From Armatimonadota bacterium (GTDB taxonomy: Bacteria > Armatimonadota > UBA10988 > DTZQ01), in NCBI GenBank assembly GCA_012961305.1, contig DTZQ01000383.1:1-18043 (forward strand): a stretch of 18,043 bases of DNA. The letters are read 5' to 3'. The position numbers and the translations under genes are program-made. The notes beneath the pieces were generated by a model. That model saw nothing but the letters and a program-made list of their open reading frames with translations. It had not been told where the DNA came from and did no database searches. Positions 6,821-13,405 of the stretch are shown here, one piece after another. Position 1 is the first letter of the stretch. Every line of letters starts with the position of its first letter.

Positions 6821-7792
6821 ATGCCTACGCAGGATTACCTCAAACGGTTTGGGACAATTGCTCTGTTCGACCCCGAGGAAGGTGTCACCGTGCGGGAGCC
6901 ACTGGCCCGCGGGCCGGGCTGGTGGGCGGGGGCGCCGGGGGTGTTCTACGATGAGGATTCGCGGCAGTTCTACTTGGTGTACCGCTTGCGCAAGCCCCGG
7001 GAGTTGGGGCGAGGGGTGGAAGTGCGCCTGGCGGCGAGTCAGGATGGCGTAACTTACGAGGATTTTTGGCGGCTGGAGAAAACGGAACTGAACAGCCCTT
7101 CTATTGAACGCTGTTCCATCTTCAAGGGACTGGACGGAAAATGGCGGCTGTACCTCAGTTACGTGGACCCGGCCGATGACCGCTGGCGTACGGATGTTTT
7201 AGAAGCGGAGGCGCCCGACGGTTTCCGGGCGGAGAACAGGCACAAGGTGTTCACCGCGGACGACATCGGCGGCGAGGGAGTGAAGGACCCGGTGGTGTTC
7301 GTGGTGGGGCGACTCTATTATCTGCTGCTCAGTTACGCCCAAAGGGTTCCCGTAGCCCCTGAGGATGAGGCCCGTAAACACGCCACCGCCGACATTTTCA
7401 ACACCGGTTTGACCATTTCCTCCTCGGGGCTGGCAGTCAGCACGGACGGGATTAACTTCACTTGGCTGGGAGACATCGCCCCGCCGCGTACCGGATGGGA
7501 CGATTACTGCCTGCGCCTGGGGGCGGTGGTGTACACTCCGCCCGTGTTTACGGTCTTTTACGACGGCAGCGCCAGCGTGGCGGAGAACTACGAGGAAAAA
7601 TGCGGTTTGGCCCAGACGTTCGACCTCCAGCACTACCGCAAAGTTTCCCGGGACGGCCCGATTTTAACCTCGCCCCAGGGGTCGGGTTCGCTCCGCTACC
7701 TGGATGTGGTTCGGGTGGACGAACGGCTGTACTACTATTACGAGTACGCCTGCGCGGACGGTTCCCATGAGTTGCGGGTCAATGTAGTTTAA
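6821..7792 (+). CDS. Five-bladed beta-propeller glycosidase-like protein (GH43/GH130-like)
   Basis: The protein has 323 residues and no signal peptide, so it is probably cytoplasmic. Its repeated pattern is that of five-bladed propeller glycosidases and phosphorylases: WWAGAPGVFYDEDSRQFYLVYRLR (about 34-57), VRLAASQDGVTYEDFWRLEK (68-87), SIERCSIFKGLDGKWRLYLSYVD (94-116), GVKDPVVFVVGRLYYLLLSY (153-172), and GLAVSTDGINFTWLG plus FTVFYDGSASVAENYEEKCGLA further on. Acidic residues in Asp44, Glu96, Asp156 and the FYDG segment are candidates for the active site, but I cannot assign acid and base with confidence. The start is certain: AGGAGG ends 10 bases before the ATG. Lying between a SorC regulator and a membrane transporter-like gene, it probably acts on an imported oligosaccharide or sugar-phosphate disaccharide. 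The exact GH family and substrate are unknown. Confidence 0.8.
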   Translation: MPTQDYLKRFGTIALFDPEEGVTVREPLARGPGWWAGAPGVFYDEDSRQFYLVYRLRKPRELGRGVEVRLAASQDGVTYEDFWRLEKTELNSPSIERCSIFKGLDGKWRLYLSYVDPADDRWRTDVLEAEAPDGFRAENRHKVFTADDIGGEGVKDPVVFVVGRLYYLLLSYAQRVPVAPEDEARKHATADIFNTGLTISSSGLAVSTDGINFTWLGDIAPPRTGWDDYCLRLGAVVYTPPVFTVFYDGSASVAENYEEKCGLAQTFDLQHYRKVSRDGPILTSPQGSGSLRYLDVVRVDERLYYYYEYACADGSHELRVNVV

Positions 7793-7803
7793 CCTTGGAG
7801 GTA

Positions 7804-7852
7804 GGCGCTTCAGCGCCGTTTTGGCGGGGCAAAATGATGGGGCTAAAGCCCC
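7804..7852. repeat. REP-like pair of short palindromes
   Basis: Two tight hairpins occur 21 bases apart: GGCGC-TTCA-GCGCC (7804-7817) and GGGGC-TAAA-GCCCC (7839-7852), the second followed by TGAGTCC. Extragenic GGGGCTAAAGCCCC and GGCGCTTCAGCGCC units in pairs are a common pattern of repetitive palindromes in many bacterial genomes. The pair fills the gap after the glycosidase-like gene and runs into the next reading frame, where it encodes GLKPLSP. It may act as a processing or stability element between the two genes. Its repetitive nature cannot be proved from one window. Confidence 0.55.
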
Positions 7853-9789
7853 TGAGTCCAAAAATCTTGCCCTCGGGCGGGAAAAGCAATCCCTTCACCG
7901 GGCGGGCTTTGGCCGTGGGTCTGGTGGGGTGTGTGCTCATTGCGCTGGCCTTTCCCTACGCTAACTTGGTGGTGCGGGCCACGCGCCCGGCCAACACTTC
8001 CTTGCCTTTCGGCACGGTGTTCTTCTTCTTCCTGCTAATAGCAGGGTTAAATCCCCTGCTGCGGGCAGTGCGACGGACCTGGGGTCTGTCGGCGGAGGAG
8101 TTGACGGTCGTCTTTGTCATGTGGCTCATCGCCACAGCGGTGCCGACGTGGGGACTTATCGGCCAACTTCTCCCCATTCTGGCGGCCTCCTACTATGCCA
8201 CCCCCGAGAACAAGTGGCAGGAACTCCTCTTCGCACATCCGCCTCGCTGGTTAGCCCCCCAAGACCCTGCGGCCATTCGGTACTTTTACGAGGGCCTGCC
8301 CCCCGGTCGGCCCATTCCCTGGGAGGCCTGGCGGACGCCCCTGTTGTGCTGGGCAGTGCTCATCGCCGCCCTTTACCTGGTCACCCTGTGCCTGATGCTC
8401 TTGCTGCGGGAGCAGTGGCTCGACCGGGAGCGACTGACTTACCCCCTCATGCGCCTGCCCCAAGCGATGGTCGAGCAGGATGAGGGAATATTCCCGCCTT
8501 TACTCCGGAGCCGCGCGATGTGGTTGGGGTTCGGGAGCGTGTTTTTCCTCAGCAGCCTCCTGGCGCTGCATTACTACTTCCCCACCGTGCCCGGCGTGCG
8601 CTTGCGCTATCAGGTCGCTTTGCCCTTGCGGGAAGCGCGACCCCTCCGGCTGTGGGTCAACTTTTCGGTCTTGGGATTTGCCTACCTCATCAGCGGTGAA
8701 GTGGCCCTGAGTTTGTGGGTGTTCAGTTTGGTGAGTGCGCTGCACGTGGCCCTGCTGCGCCATTTCGGGGTCACCTTTGGCCCCCCGGAAATCTACAGCG
8801 CGGCGGAGCCAAGTGTGGCCTATTTGGGGATGGGGGCGATGGCCATGTTGGTAATTTACGGCTTCTGGACGGCGCGGGGCCACCTGACCGCTTTTTGGCA
8901 GCGGGCAGTTAGGGGAATCCAGCGACCTGACGAACCGGCCGCACCCCGCTGGGTACTGGGAGGATTAGTGGGGGGATTGGCGGCGATGGCTGGCTGGCTG
9001 CGCTTGAGCGGCCTTTCCTGGCTGGCGGCGGCGATTTTCCTCAGTGGGGCGTTCATCACCTTCTTGGCCCTGACCCGTTCCATTGTCCAAGGCGGAGTGC
9101 CCGTTTCCCGGGCCGCGCTCATTCCCCAATCGCTGACCATTTACACCCTGGGCAACCGGGCCATCGGACGGGCAGGGTTGACCTCTTTGGGCTATTCCTT
9201 CTCCTGGACGGCGGACATTCGCGTGTTCCTCATGCCCTTCGCTTCCCACGCCCTCAAGTTGTGGAGCAACCTGCCCCAACGCCGGCGGGGATTTACGACC
9301 TTGGTGGCCCTGGCATTGGTGGTTAGCGGCGTGACGGCGACCGGGATGACCTTGTGGCTGGCTTACACCCACGGCGGCGTAGCCCTGAGCCGCTGGCTGT
9401 TCACCGGTTGTCCCACCGCTCCTTTCCGTTACATTGCGGCCCAAGTGCAGGAACTCATCCCGCCCAATCCTACCCGCTGGGCCTTTCTGAGTTTAGGAGC
9501 AGGGTTGATGGGCCTGCTGACTGCATTGCACTATCGGTTCCTCTGGTGGCCGCTGCACCCTTTGGGCTTTGCGGTGGGATGCACTACTCCCCTACAAGAC
9601 CTGTGGTTTTCCATTTGGCTGGGTTGGCTGCTGCAGACGCTGGTGCTGCGCTATGGGGGACTGCGGTGGTATCGGCGCTGTCTGCCGTTTTGTTTGGGCC
9701 TGATTCTGGGCCAGTTCGTAGCCTGTGGCCTCTGGGTGACGATAGACGCGGCATTGGGAACCACAGGGAACCTGTTGTACGTGTATTAA
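7834..9789 (+). CDS. DUF6785/DUF6784-like polytopic membrane protein, putative transporter
   Basis: This large integral membrane protein has about 651 residues and roughly 13-14 hydrophobic segments. I recognise the family pattern FTGRALAVG at the first helix, LSAEELTVVFVMWLIAT, PILAASYYATPENKWQELLFAHPPRWL, the conserved REQWLDRERLTYPLMRLPQAMVE loop, and in the C-terminal half HPLGFAVGCT before the last helices. These match the DUF6785 (N-terminal) and DUF6784 (C-terminal) families of Planctomycetes, Armatimonadetes and Chloroflexi, which look distantly like oligopeptide (OPT) transporters. Function is not established. With a SorC regulator and a glycosidase-like gene in the same unit, import of an oligosaccharide or glycoconjugate is a fair inference. 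The start is unsure. ATG codons at 7834 and 7837 follow GGCGGGG and overlap the REP-like element, while a TTG at 7795 is itself part of a GGAGGT sequence. Family members begin close to the NPFTGRAL segment. Confidence 0.8.
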   Translation: MMGLKPLSPKILPSGGKSNPFTGRALAVGLVGCVLIALAFPYANLVVRATRPANTSLPFGTVFFFFLLIAGLNPLLRAVRRTWGLSAEELTVVFVMWLIATAVPTWGLIGQLLPILAASYYATPENKWQELLFAHPPRWLAPQDPAAIRYFYEGLPPGRPIPWEAWRTPLLCWAVLIAALYLVTLCLMLLLREQWLDRERLTYPLMRLPQAMVEQDEGIFPPLLRSRAMWLGFGSVFFLSSLLALHYYFPTVPGVRLRYQVALPLREARPLRLWVNFSVLGFAYLISGEVALSLWVFSLVSALHVALLRHFGVTFGPPEIYSAAEPSVAYLGMGAMAMLVIYGFWTARGHLTAFWQRAVRGIQRPDEPAAPRWVLGGLVGGLAAMAGWLRLSGLSWLAAAIFLSGAFITFLALTRSIVQGGVPVSRAALIPQSLTIYTLGNRAIGRAGLTSLGYSFSWTADIRVFLMPFASHALKLWSNLPQRRRGFTTLVALALVVSGVTATGMTLWLAYTHGGVALSRWLFTGCPTAPFRYIAAQVQELIPPNPTRWAFLSLGAGLMGLLTALHYRFLWWPLHPLGFAVGCTTPLQDLWFSIWLGWLLQTLVLRYGGLRWYRRCLPFCLGLILGQFVACGLWVTIDAALGTTGNLLYVY

Positions 9790-9796
9790 ACGTTAC

Positions 9797-9846
9797 TTCC
9801 CGGCCTGTCGTCGGGAACACGAGCACATTCACCGCTCCTCAGCGGT
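9797..9846. terminator. Candidate bidirectional terminator between convergent genes
   Basis: Two stem-loops lie between the convergent transporter genes: TTCCCG/CGGGAA (9797-9802 with 9812-9817) and ACCGCT-CCTC-AGCGGT (9831-9846). Neither is followed by a clean T-run (CGTCGTCTTT after the second), so intrinsic termination is weak. The convergent position is the main argument. The remaining bases to 9948 show only a 6-base-period TCGC repeat (CTCGCATTCGCGTTCGCC) and no gene. Confidence 0.35.
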
Positions 9847-9948
9847 CGTCGTCTTTGAACAAACTCGCATTCGCGTTCGCCCGTTGCCCAAGGGAAGCGA
9901 GGGGAATATGTAGGCTTTACGGGCGGAAGTTTTCGAGACCGGTGACCG

Positions 9949-11169
9949 CTAACCCAGCAGGCCGGCGATACAGGCGGTCATGAAGGCAGCCAGGGAACCG
10001 CCAATCAGGGACTTGAGGCCCAAGCGCGAGAGGTCGCTACGCCGTTCGGGAGCCATGCCGCCCACGCCCCCGATGAGGATGGCGATGGAGCCGAAGTTGG
10101 CGAATCCGCACAGGGCGTAACTGGCGATGAGGAGGGAGCGCGGGTGCAAGTGCACCGTGGGGTCGGCCAGCAACTTGGCCAGTTCGGTGTAGGCTACCGC
10201 CTCGTTGACCACCGTTTTGATGCCCAGCAAATTGGCCACCGTAGTTACATCCTCACTCGGCACTCCCATTACCCAGGCCAAGGGGGCGAAAACCCAGCCG
10301 AAAATCTGTTCCAGCGACAGTCCGACCAACCCCAGACCCGCATTGACCATCTTCACCAGGGCAATGAAGGCCAACAGCATGGCGGCAACGTTGGCCGCCA
10401 ATTTGAGTCCCTCGGCGGCACCCCGGGCCGCAGCGTCAATGAGGTTCACGTCCAGGCGTTCCAATTGGACCTTAACCTCGCCCCGAGTCACCGGCTCGCC
10501 CGTTTCCGGCTGCATGAGTTTGGCAATGACCAGGGCAGCGGGGGCAGACATGACGCTGGCAGTCAGCAGGTGTCCCGCAATGCCGGGCACTTTGTCCTGT
10601 AAAATGCTGACGTAAAAGGCCATTACCCCTCCTGCCACGGTCGCCAAACCGGCGGTCATCACCGCGAACAACTCCGATTCGGTCAGCAGGGATACGAAGG
10701 GGCGAATCATCAGGGGAGCCTCGGTCATGCCCACGAAGATATTGGCGGCGGCGGACAGCGATTCCGCTCCACTGGTGCCCATCAGTTTGGCCATCACCCG
10801 GGCCATTAGGCTGACTATGACCTGCATTACCCCCAGGTAGTAGAGCACAGCCATCAGGGAGGAGAAGAAGACAATGGAGCCGCCGATTTTGACCGCCAAA
10901 CCGTAGCCCTGCACGTCGGTGGCCAACTGCCCAAACAGGAACTGCGCCCCCTGGTCGGCGAAACCCAGCAGGGTTTTAATGGCCGTATCGGCCCAGTCGA
11001 ACAGAATGCGGGCCGGGGTTTTGAGGATGAGCAGGGCGAAAAGGAGTTGCAGTCCCAGACCCCCCAGCACTACGCGCAGTTCAAGGGCCTGCCGCTGCTT
11101 GCGGGGACAGAACAGGAACGCCAGCCCCATCATCACGAACAGGCCGAAGAAACTTATTACCCGCTGCAT
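9949..11169 (-). CDS. nupC: Concentrative nucleoside transporter (CNT/NupC family)
   Basis: This 406-residue polytopic membrane protein is a CNT nucleoside:cation symporter. The gate domain, core and signature motifs are all present: GMTEAPLMIRPF (147-158), VNEAVAY (321-327) and SYALCGFANFGSIAILIGG (350-368). The family's usual Gln in GQTE is Met148 here, at a position that contacts the nucleobase in the Vibrio CNT structure, so base preference may be altered. The start is the ATG at 11169, giving MQRVISFFGLF. A longer frame to 11241 would run through the promoter. TATAAT ends 7 bases before this ATG and no Shine-Dalgarno exists, so the mRNA should be leaderless. The gene stands alone on the - strand, converging on the DUF6785-like gene and divergent from the HEAT protein gene. 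It would supply imported nucleosides for salvage. Confidence 0.95.
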   Translation of the reverse strand: MQRVISFFGLFVMMGLAFLFCPRKQRQALELRVVLGGLGLQLLFALLILKTPARILFDWADTAIKTLLGFADQGAQFLFGQLATDVQGYGLAVKIGGSIVFFSSLMAVLYYLGVMQVIVSLMARVMAKLMGTSGAESLSAAANIFVGMTEAPLMIRPFVSLLTESELFAVMTAGLATVAGGVMAFYVSILQDKVPGIAGHLLTASVMSAPAALVIAKLMQPETGEPVTRGEVKVQLERLDVNLIDAAARGAAEGLKLAANVAAMLLAFIALVKMVNAGLGLVGLSLEQIFGWVFAPLAWVMGVPSEDVTTVANLLGIKTVVNEAVAYTELAKLLADPTVHLHPRSLLIASYALCGFANFGSIAILIGGVGGMAPERRSDLSRLGLKSLIGGSLAAFMTACIAGLLG

Positions 11170-11176
11170 GGGACAA

Positions 11177-11205
11177 ATTATAGCATGGGGGCAAGGCAGT
11201 GTCAA
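11177..11205 (-). promoter_or_regulatory. Consensus promoter of the nucleoside transporter, leaderless
   Basis: On the - strand, TTGACA (11205-11200), a 17-base spacer and TATAAT (11182-11177) match consensus at all 12 positions. The seven bases TTGTCCC then lead directly to the ATG at 11169, so transcription should start at or within a base or two of the start codon. Confidence 0.85.
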
Positions 11206-11214
11206 TGATAGGGC

Positions 11215-11242
11215 TTGACAAACTTCCAAATTGTGATACAAT
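11215..11242 (+). promoter_or_regulatory. Promoter of the HEAT-repeat gene
   Basis: TTGACA (11215-11220), a 16-base spacer and TACAAT (11237-11242) form a strong promoter with a predicted start near 11249. Its -35 box lies only 9 bases from the -35 box of the divergent transporter promoter, so the two polymerase sites are back to back and could compete. A Shine-Dalgarno (GGGGAG, 11271-11276) in the ~33-base leader serves the ATG at 11282. Confidence 0.8.
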
Positions 11243-11281
11243 ACCCTATGTCCGTCCCATTCGCGGACCTGGGGAGCAATT

Positions 11282-11857
11282 ATGCGTCGCAGACGAAAAC
11301 GCCGTCGGTCCTTCCGTCCCCGGCCTACCCGCGCGCGACCGAAAGAGCCAGTTCCCGTTTGTCTCCCTTCGCTGCTGAAGGAACTGGGCGATTCGCGCTC
11401 GGAAGTGCGCCGCCGAGCGGCAGAGAAATTGGGGGAAATCGGGCACTCGGAAGCGGTAGAGCCGCTGAACAGGGCTCTGCACGATTCCGAGGCCGAGGTG
11501 CGCCTGTGGGCGGCGTGGGCTCTGGGGAAAATCGGTTCCCCTCAGGCAGTTCTCCCGCTGGTAGATTTGTTGGGCCGGGAGCCGGACGAGACGGTGCGCC
11601 GTTGGGTCGCCTGGGCCCTGGGGGAAATTGGGGAGGAAAGGGCGGCTGAAGCGTTGAGCCGGGCCCTGCGCGATGAGGCCGCCGGGGTGCGCTTCTATGC
11701 GGGAGAGGCCCTGGCCCGTCTGGGGCGAACAGACCTGCTAATCCGGGCCCTGCAGACGGGGCCGAAGCCCGTCCAACAGGCTGCTGCCGAGGCCCTTAGG
11801 GCTTTGGACGACCCGGCCGCCCAGTCCGCCCTGCGGGCCTACGAGACTGCCCAGTAG
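11282..11857 (+). CDS. HEAT-repeat (PBS-lyase-type) protein with Arg-rich N-terminus
   Basis: This 191-residue protein has an extremely basic head, MRRRRKRRRSFRPRPTRARP, followed by about five HEAT-like repeats of ~31 residues. The repeated core is visible as SEVRRRAAEKLGEIG, AEVRLWAAWALGKIG, ETVRRWVAWALGEIG, AGVRFYAGEALARLG and KPVQQAAAEALRALD. Such repeats form an alpha-solenoid scaffold for protein or nucleic acid binding; bilin-lyase activity is not implied. The polybasic head suggests binding to nucleic acid, ribosome or acidic lipid head groups, which is inference. There is a good Shine-Dalgarno 5 bases before the ATG and its own promoter. The next promoter's -35 begins 11 bases after the stop. 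Confidence 0.88.
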   Translation: MRRRRKRRRSFRPRPTRARPKEPVPVCLPSLLKELGDSRSEVRRRAAEKLGEIGHSEAVEPLNRALHDSEAEVRLWAAWALGKIGSPQAVLPLVDLLGREPDETVRRWVAWALGEIGEERAAEALSRALRDEAAGVRFYAGEALARLGRTDLLIRALQTGPKPVQQAAAEALRALDDPAAQSALRAYETAQ

Positions 11858-11868
11858 AGGGAGCGGAC

Positions 11869-11897
11869 TTGACAATTACCGGTTACGGTGCTACAAT
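11869..11897 (+). promoter_or_regulatory. Promoter of the small membrane protein gene, leaderless
   Basis: TTGACA (11869-11874), a 17-base spacer and TACAAT (11892-11897) are followed by TTGGCCC and then the ATG at 11905. The spacing and the seven-base link are nearly the same as in the nucleoside transporter promoter (TTGTCCC), so this mRNA should also lack a 5' leader. A TTG start at 11869 would overlap this -35 box and is therefore unlikely. Confidence 0.8.
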
Positions 11898-11904
11898 TTG
11901 GCCC

Positions 11905-12378
11905 ATGGCTCATGGGTTTACCCACGTGCTCGTAGGCGGAGCGGCTGCCGCCCTCGTGTGGCAGGCAACTGGCCCACCGGGAGGGGAACCGACTGCCAAT
12001 TGGCTGGCGGAACCTCAGGGATGGACTGTGCTCGCGGGAGCCTCGGCCGTGGCTCTGGCCTCTCACCTGCTCTTGGACCTGATGCCCCATTATGACTATC
12101 TGTTCGCTTCTTGGCAGGAAGTCCTGCTCTCCCTGCTGGCCCTGGCCGCTTGTTTCTTTCTGCCGCCCGCCCCGGCCTCTTGGGTGGTACTGCTTGGCGG
12201 CTTCTGGGGGGTGGTTCCAGACCTGGAGCACGGGCCCTATTGGCGGGGCTGGATGCGCCGACGTTTCTTCCCCACCCATTCCGGCTGGTTGCCCCATCGG
12301 AAATGCGGCCCTCCCGCCAGTCTGCTTTCCCAAGCCTTGCTAAATGCCCTTGCCCTGCTAATTATCGGGGGAGTGTGA
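11905..12378 (+). CDS. Small integral membrane protein, DUF457/YdjM-like metal-dependent hydrolase type
   Basis: The protein has about 157 residues and three to four membrane segments. MAHGFTHVLVGGAAAALVW at the start, ASHLLLDLMPHYDY in the middle and GVVPDLEHGPYW plus FFPTHSGWLPH later give the scattered His and Asp pattern of YdjM/DUF457-like proteins, which are annotated as membrane-bound metal-dependent hydrolases. The assignment is by pattern and the enzyme activity is unproven. The ATG at 11905 is favoured because it fits the family N-terminus (short, then THxLxG) and lies exactly 7 bases after a -10 box. No Shine-Dalgarno is present. It has its own promoter although it lies only 47 bases after the HEAT gene. 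Confidence 0.75.
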   Translation: MAHGFTHVLVGGAAAALVWQATGPPGGEPTANWLAEPQGWTVLAGASAVALASHLLLDLMPHYDYLFASWQEVLLSLLALAACFFLPPAPASWVVLLGGFWGVVPDLEHGPYWRGWMRRRFFPTHSGWLPHRKCGPPASLLSQALLNALALLIIGGV

Positions 12379-12407
12379 AAATCGGTTTCTTTGTCCGGTG
12401 GCTCAGG

Positions 12408-12420
12408 GGGCAATATGCCC
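12408..12420. promoter_or_regulatory. Perfect short palindrome, possible operator
   Basis: GGGCA-ATA-TGCCC is a perfect dyad centred about 23 bases before the ATG of the GHL10-like gene, just ahead of its Shine-Dalgarno (GGAGG, 12424-12428). It could be a repressor site or a small mRNA hairpin. No good promoter hexamers are visible around it. Confidence 0.25.
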
Positions 12421-12436
12421 AATGGAGGAAGTTGGC

Positions 12437-13405
12437 ATGAAAGAATTCGGGCTTGCAGTATGGTCTCATCAAATCACAGACTTTGGGGGGAAGGAGGAGG
12501 TTGAGCGGCACGCGGAGGCCTTGGCGCAGGCCGGCTTTGACCTGCTTATCCCCTGCGTAAAGAACCCTCCAGGCGCGGTGGATTTCCTGACCGAGGTAGC
12601 CGATGTCCATCCCCAGTACCCGGAATGGGACCCGCTCAAAGTGCTCATTGAGGCCTGTCAGTCACGGGGGGTAAAAGTACACCCTTGGTTCTGTGTCTTC
12701 ACTGAGGGTGAACAATCCCGATTGCTACGGGAACATCCGGAGTTCAAGGCTGAGTTTGAAAGCGCCCACCGCTGGGCCTGTGCCTGCCGGGAGGAAGTAC
12801 AGGACTACCTTTTCCAACTCTACCAAAGCCTGGCTCTCCGCTACCGCCCGGCGGGTCTCCACTTGGATTACATCCGCACCGGTGGGATATGTAGATGCGC
12901 CTTCTGTCGGAGGCAGATGAGGGAGCAGGGGGTGGACATAGAGACGGTGGAGTTGAGAGACCCGGCCTTTGAACTTTGGACAGAGTGGCGTGTTTCCCGG
13001 CTGACAGGCTTTGTGCGCCGTCTCCAGGAGTTCACGCGCCGGGAGGGAATGGAACTTTCGGCAGCGGTATTCGCCGGCTACCCCGATTGCATTCGCACCC
13101 AGGCGCAGGATTGGGTGCAATGGGCGGAGGAGGGCCTGGTGGATTTCCTGTTCCCCATGAACTACACGAACTCCCTGCGGATGGCAGTGACACGTACGAT
13201 GGCACATGTGGCGCTGGTGAGGGGCAGAGTGCCAATATGGGAGGGTTTAGGGAAGTTCAGTAGTGCTTCCCAACTCAGCCCAGAAGCCCTGGGAGAGCAA
13301 ATTAAAGGGGTGCTGGAGGCGGGAGCCCAGGGAGTAGTAATATTCCATTACCGGGCCCTGACCGAAGAGGACCTCCAGACTATCTGTCGCTTGAGGTCTG
13401 CATGA
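12437..13405 (+). CDS. GHL10-like (family 10-like) glycosyl hydrolase/TIM-barrel protein
   Basis: This 322-residue protein has a (beta/alpha)8-barrel pattern. Barrel strands are visible at the N-terminus (GLAVWSHQ), in FDLLIPCV, VKVHPWFCVF, the hallmark GLHLDYIRTGG with Asp144, then ELSAAVFAGYPD, VDFLFPMNYTN and GVVIFHYRAL. The LDYIR motif is typical of the GHL10/PF02638 hydrolase-like family, where the Asp sits at a barrel strand end. CRCAFC (Cys152, 154, 157) directly follows and may bind a metal. There is no signal peptide, unlike most secreted GHL10 proteins, so it would act in the cytoplasm. The ATG at 12437 has GGAGG 8 bases upstream; upstream starts at 12398 and 12422 are poorer. Its TGA overlaps the next gene's ATG, so translation is coupled. 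Substrate unknown. Confidence 0.8.
   Translation: MKEFGLAVWSHQITDFGGKEEVERHAEALAQAGFDLLIPCVKNPPGAVDFLTEVADVHPQYPEWDPLKVLIEACQSRGVKVHPWFCVFTEGEQSRLLREHPEFKAEFESAHRWACACREEVQDYLFQLYQSLALRYRPAGLHLDYIRTGGICRCAFCRRQMREQGVDIETVELRDPAFELWTEWRVSRLTGFVRRLQEFTRREGMELSAAVFAGYPDCIRTQAQDWVQWAEEGLVDFLFPMNYTNSLRMAVTRTMAHVALVRGRVPIWEGLGKFSSASQLSPEALGEQIKGVLEAGAQGVVIFHYRALTEEDLQTICRLRSA

Noticed and set aside
9850..9948. TCGC repeats near 9866-9883 as a CRISPR remnant or origin
   Set aside because: Only three 6-base units without spacers or DnaA boxes; most likely chance in GC-rich DNA.
11248..11649. ATG at 11248, 5 bases after the TACAAT box, opening a 134-codon frame over the HEAT gene as a possible leaderless protein
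   Set aside because: The frame is low-complexity Gly/Ala/Arg-rich and lies in the shadow of clear HEAT repeats. The HEAT ATG has its own Shine-Dalgarno. The ATG spacing is shorter than in the two good leaderless cases.
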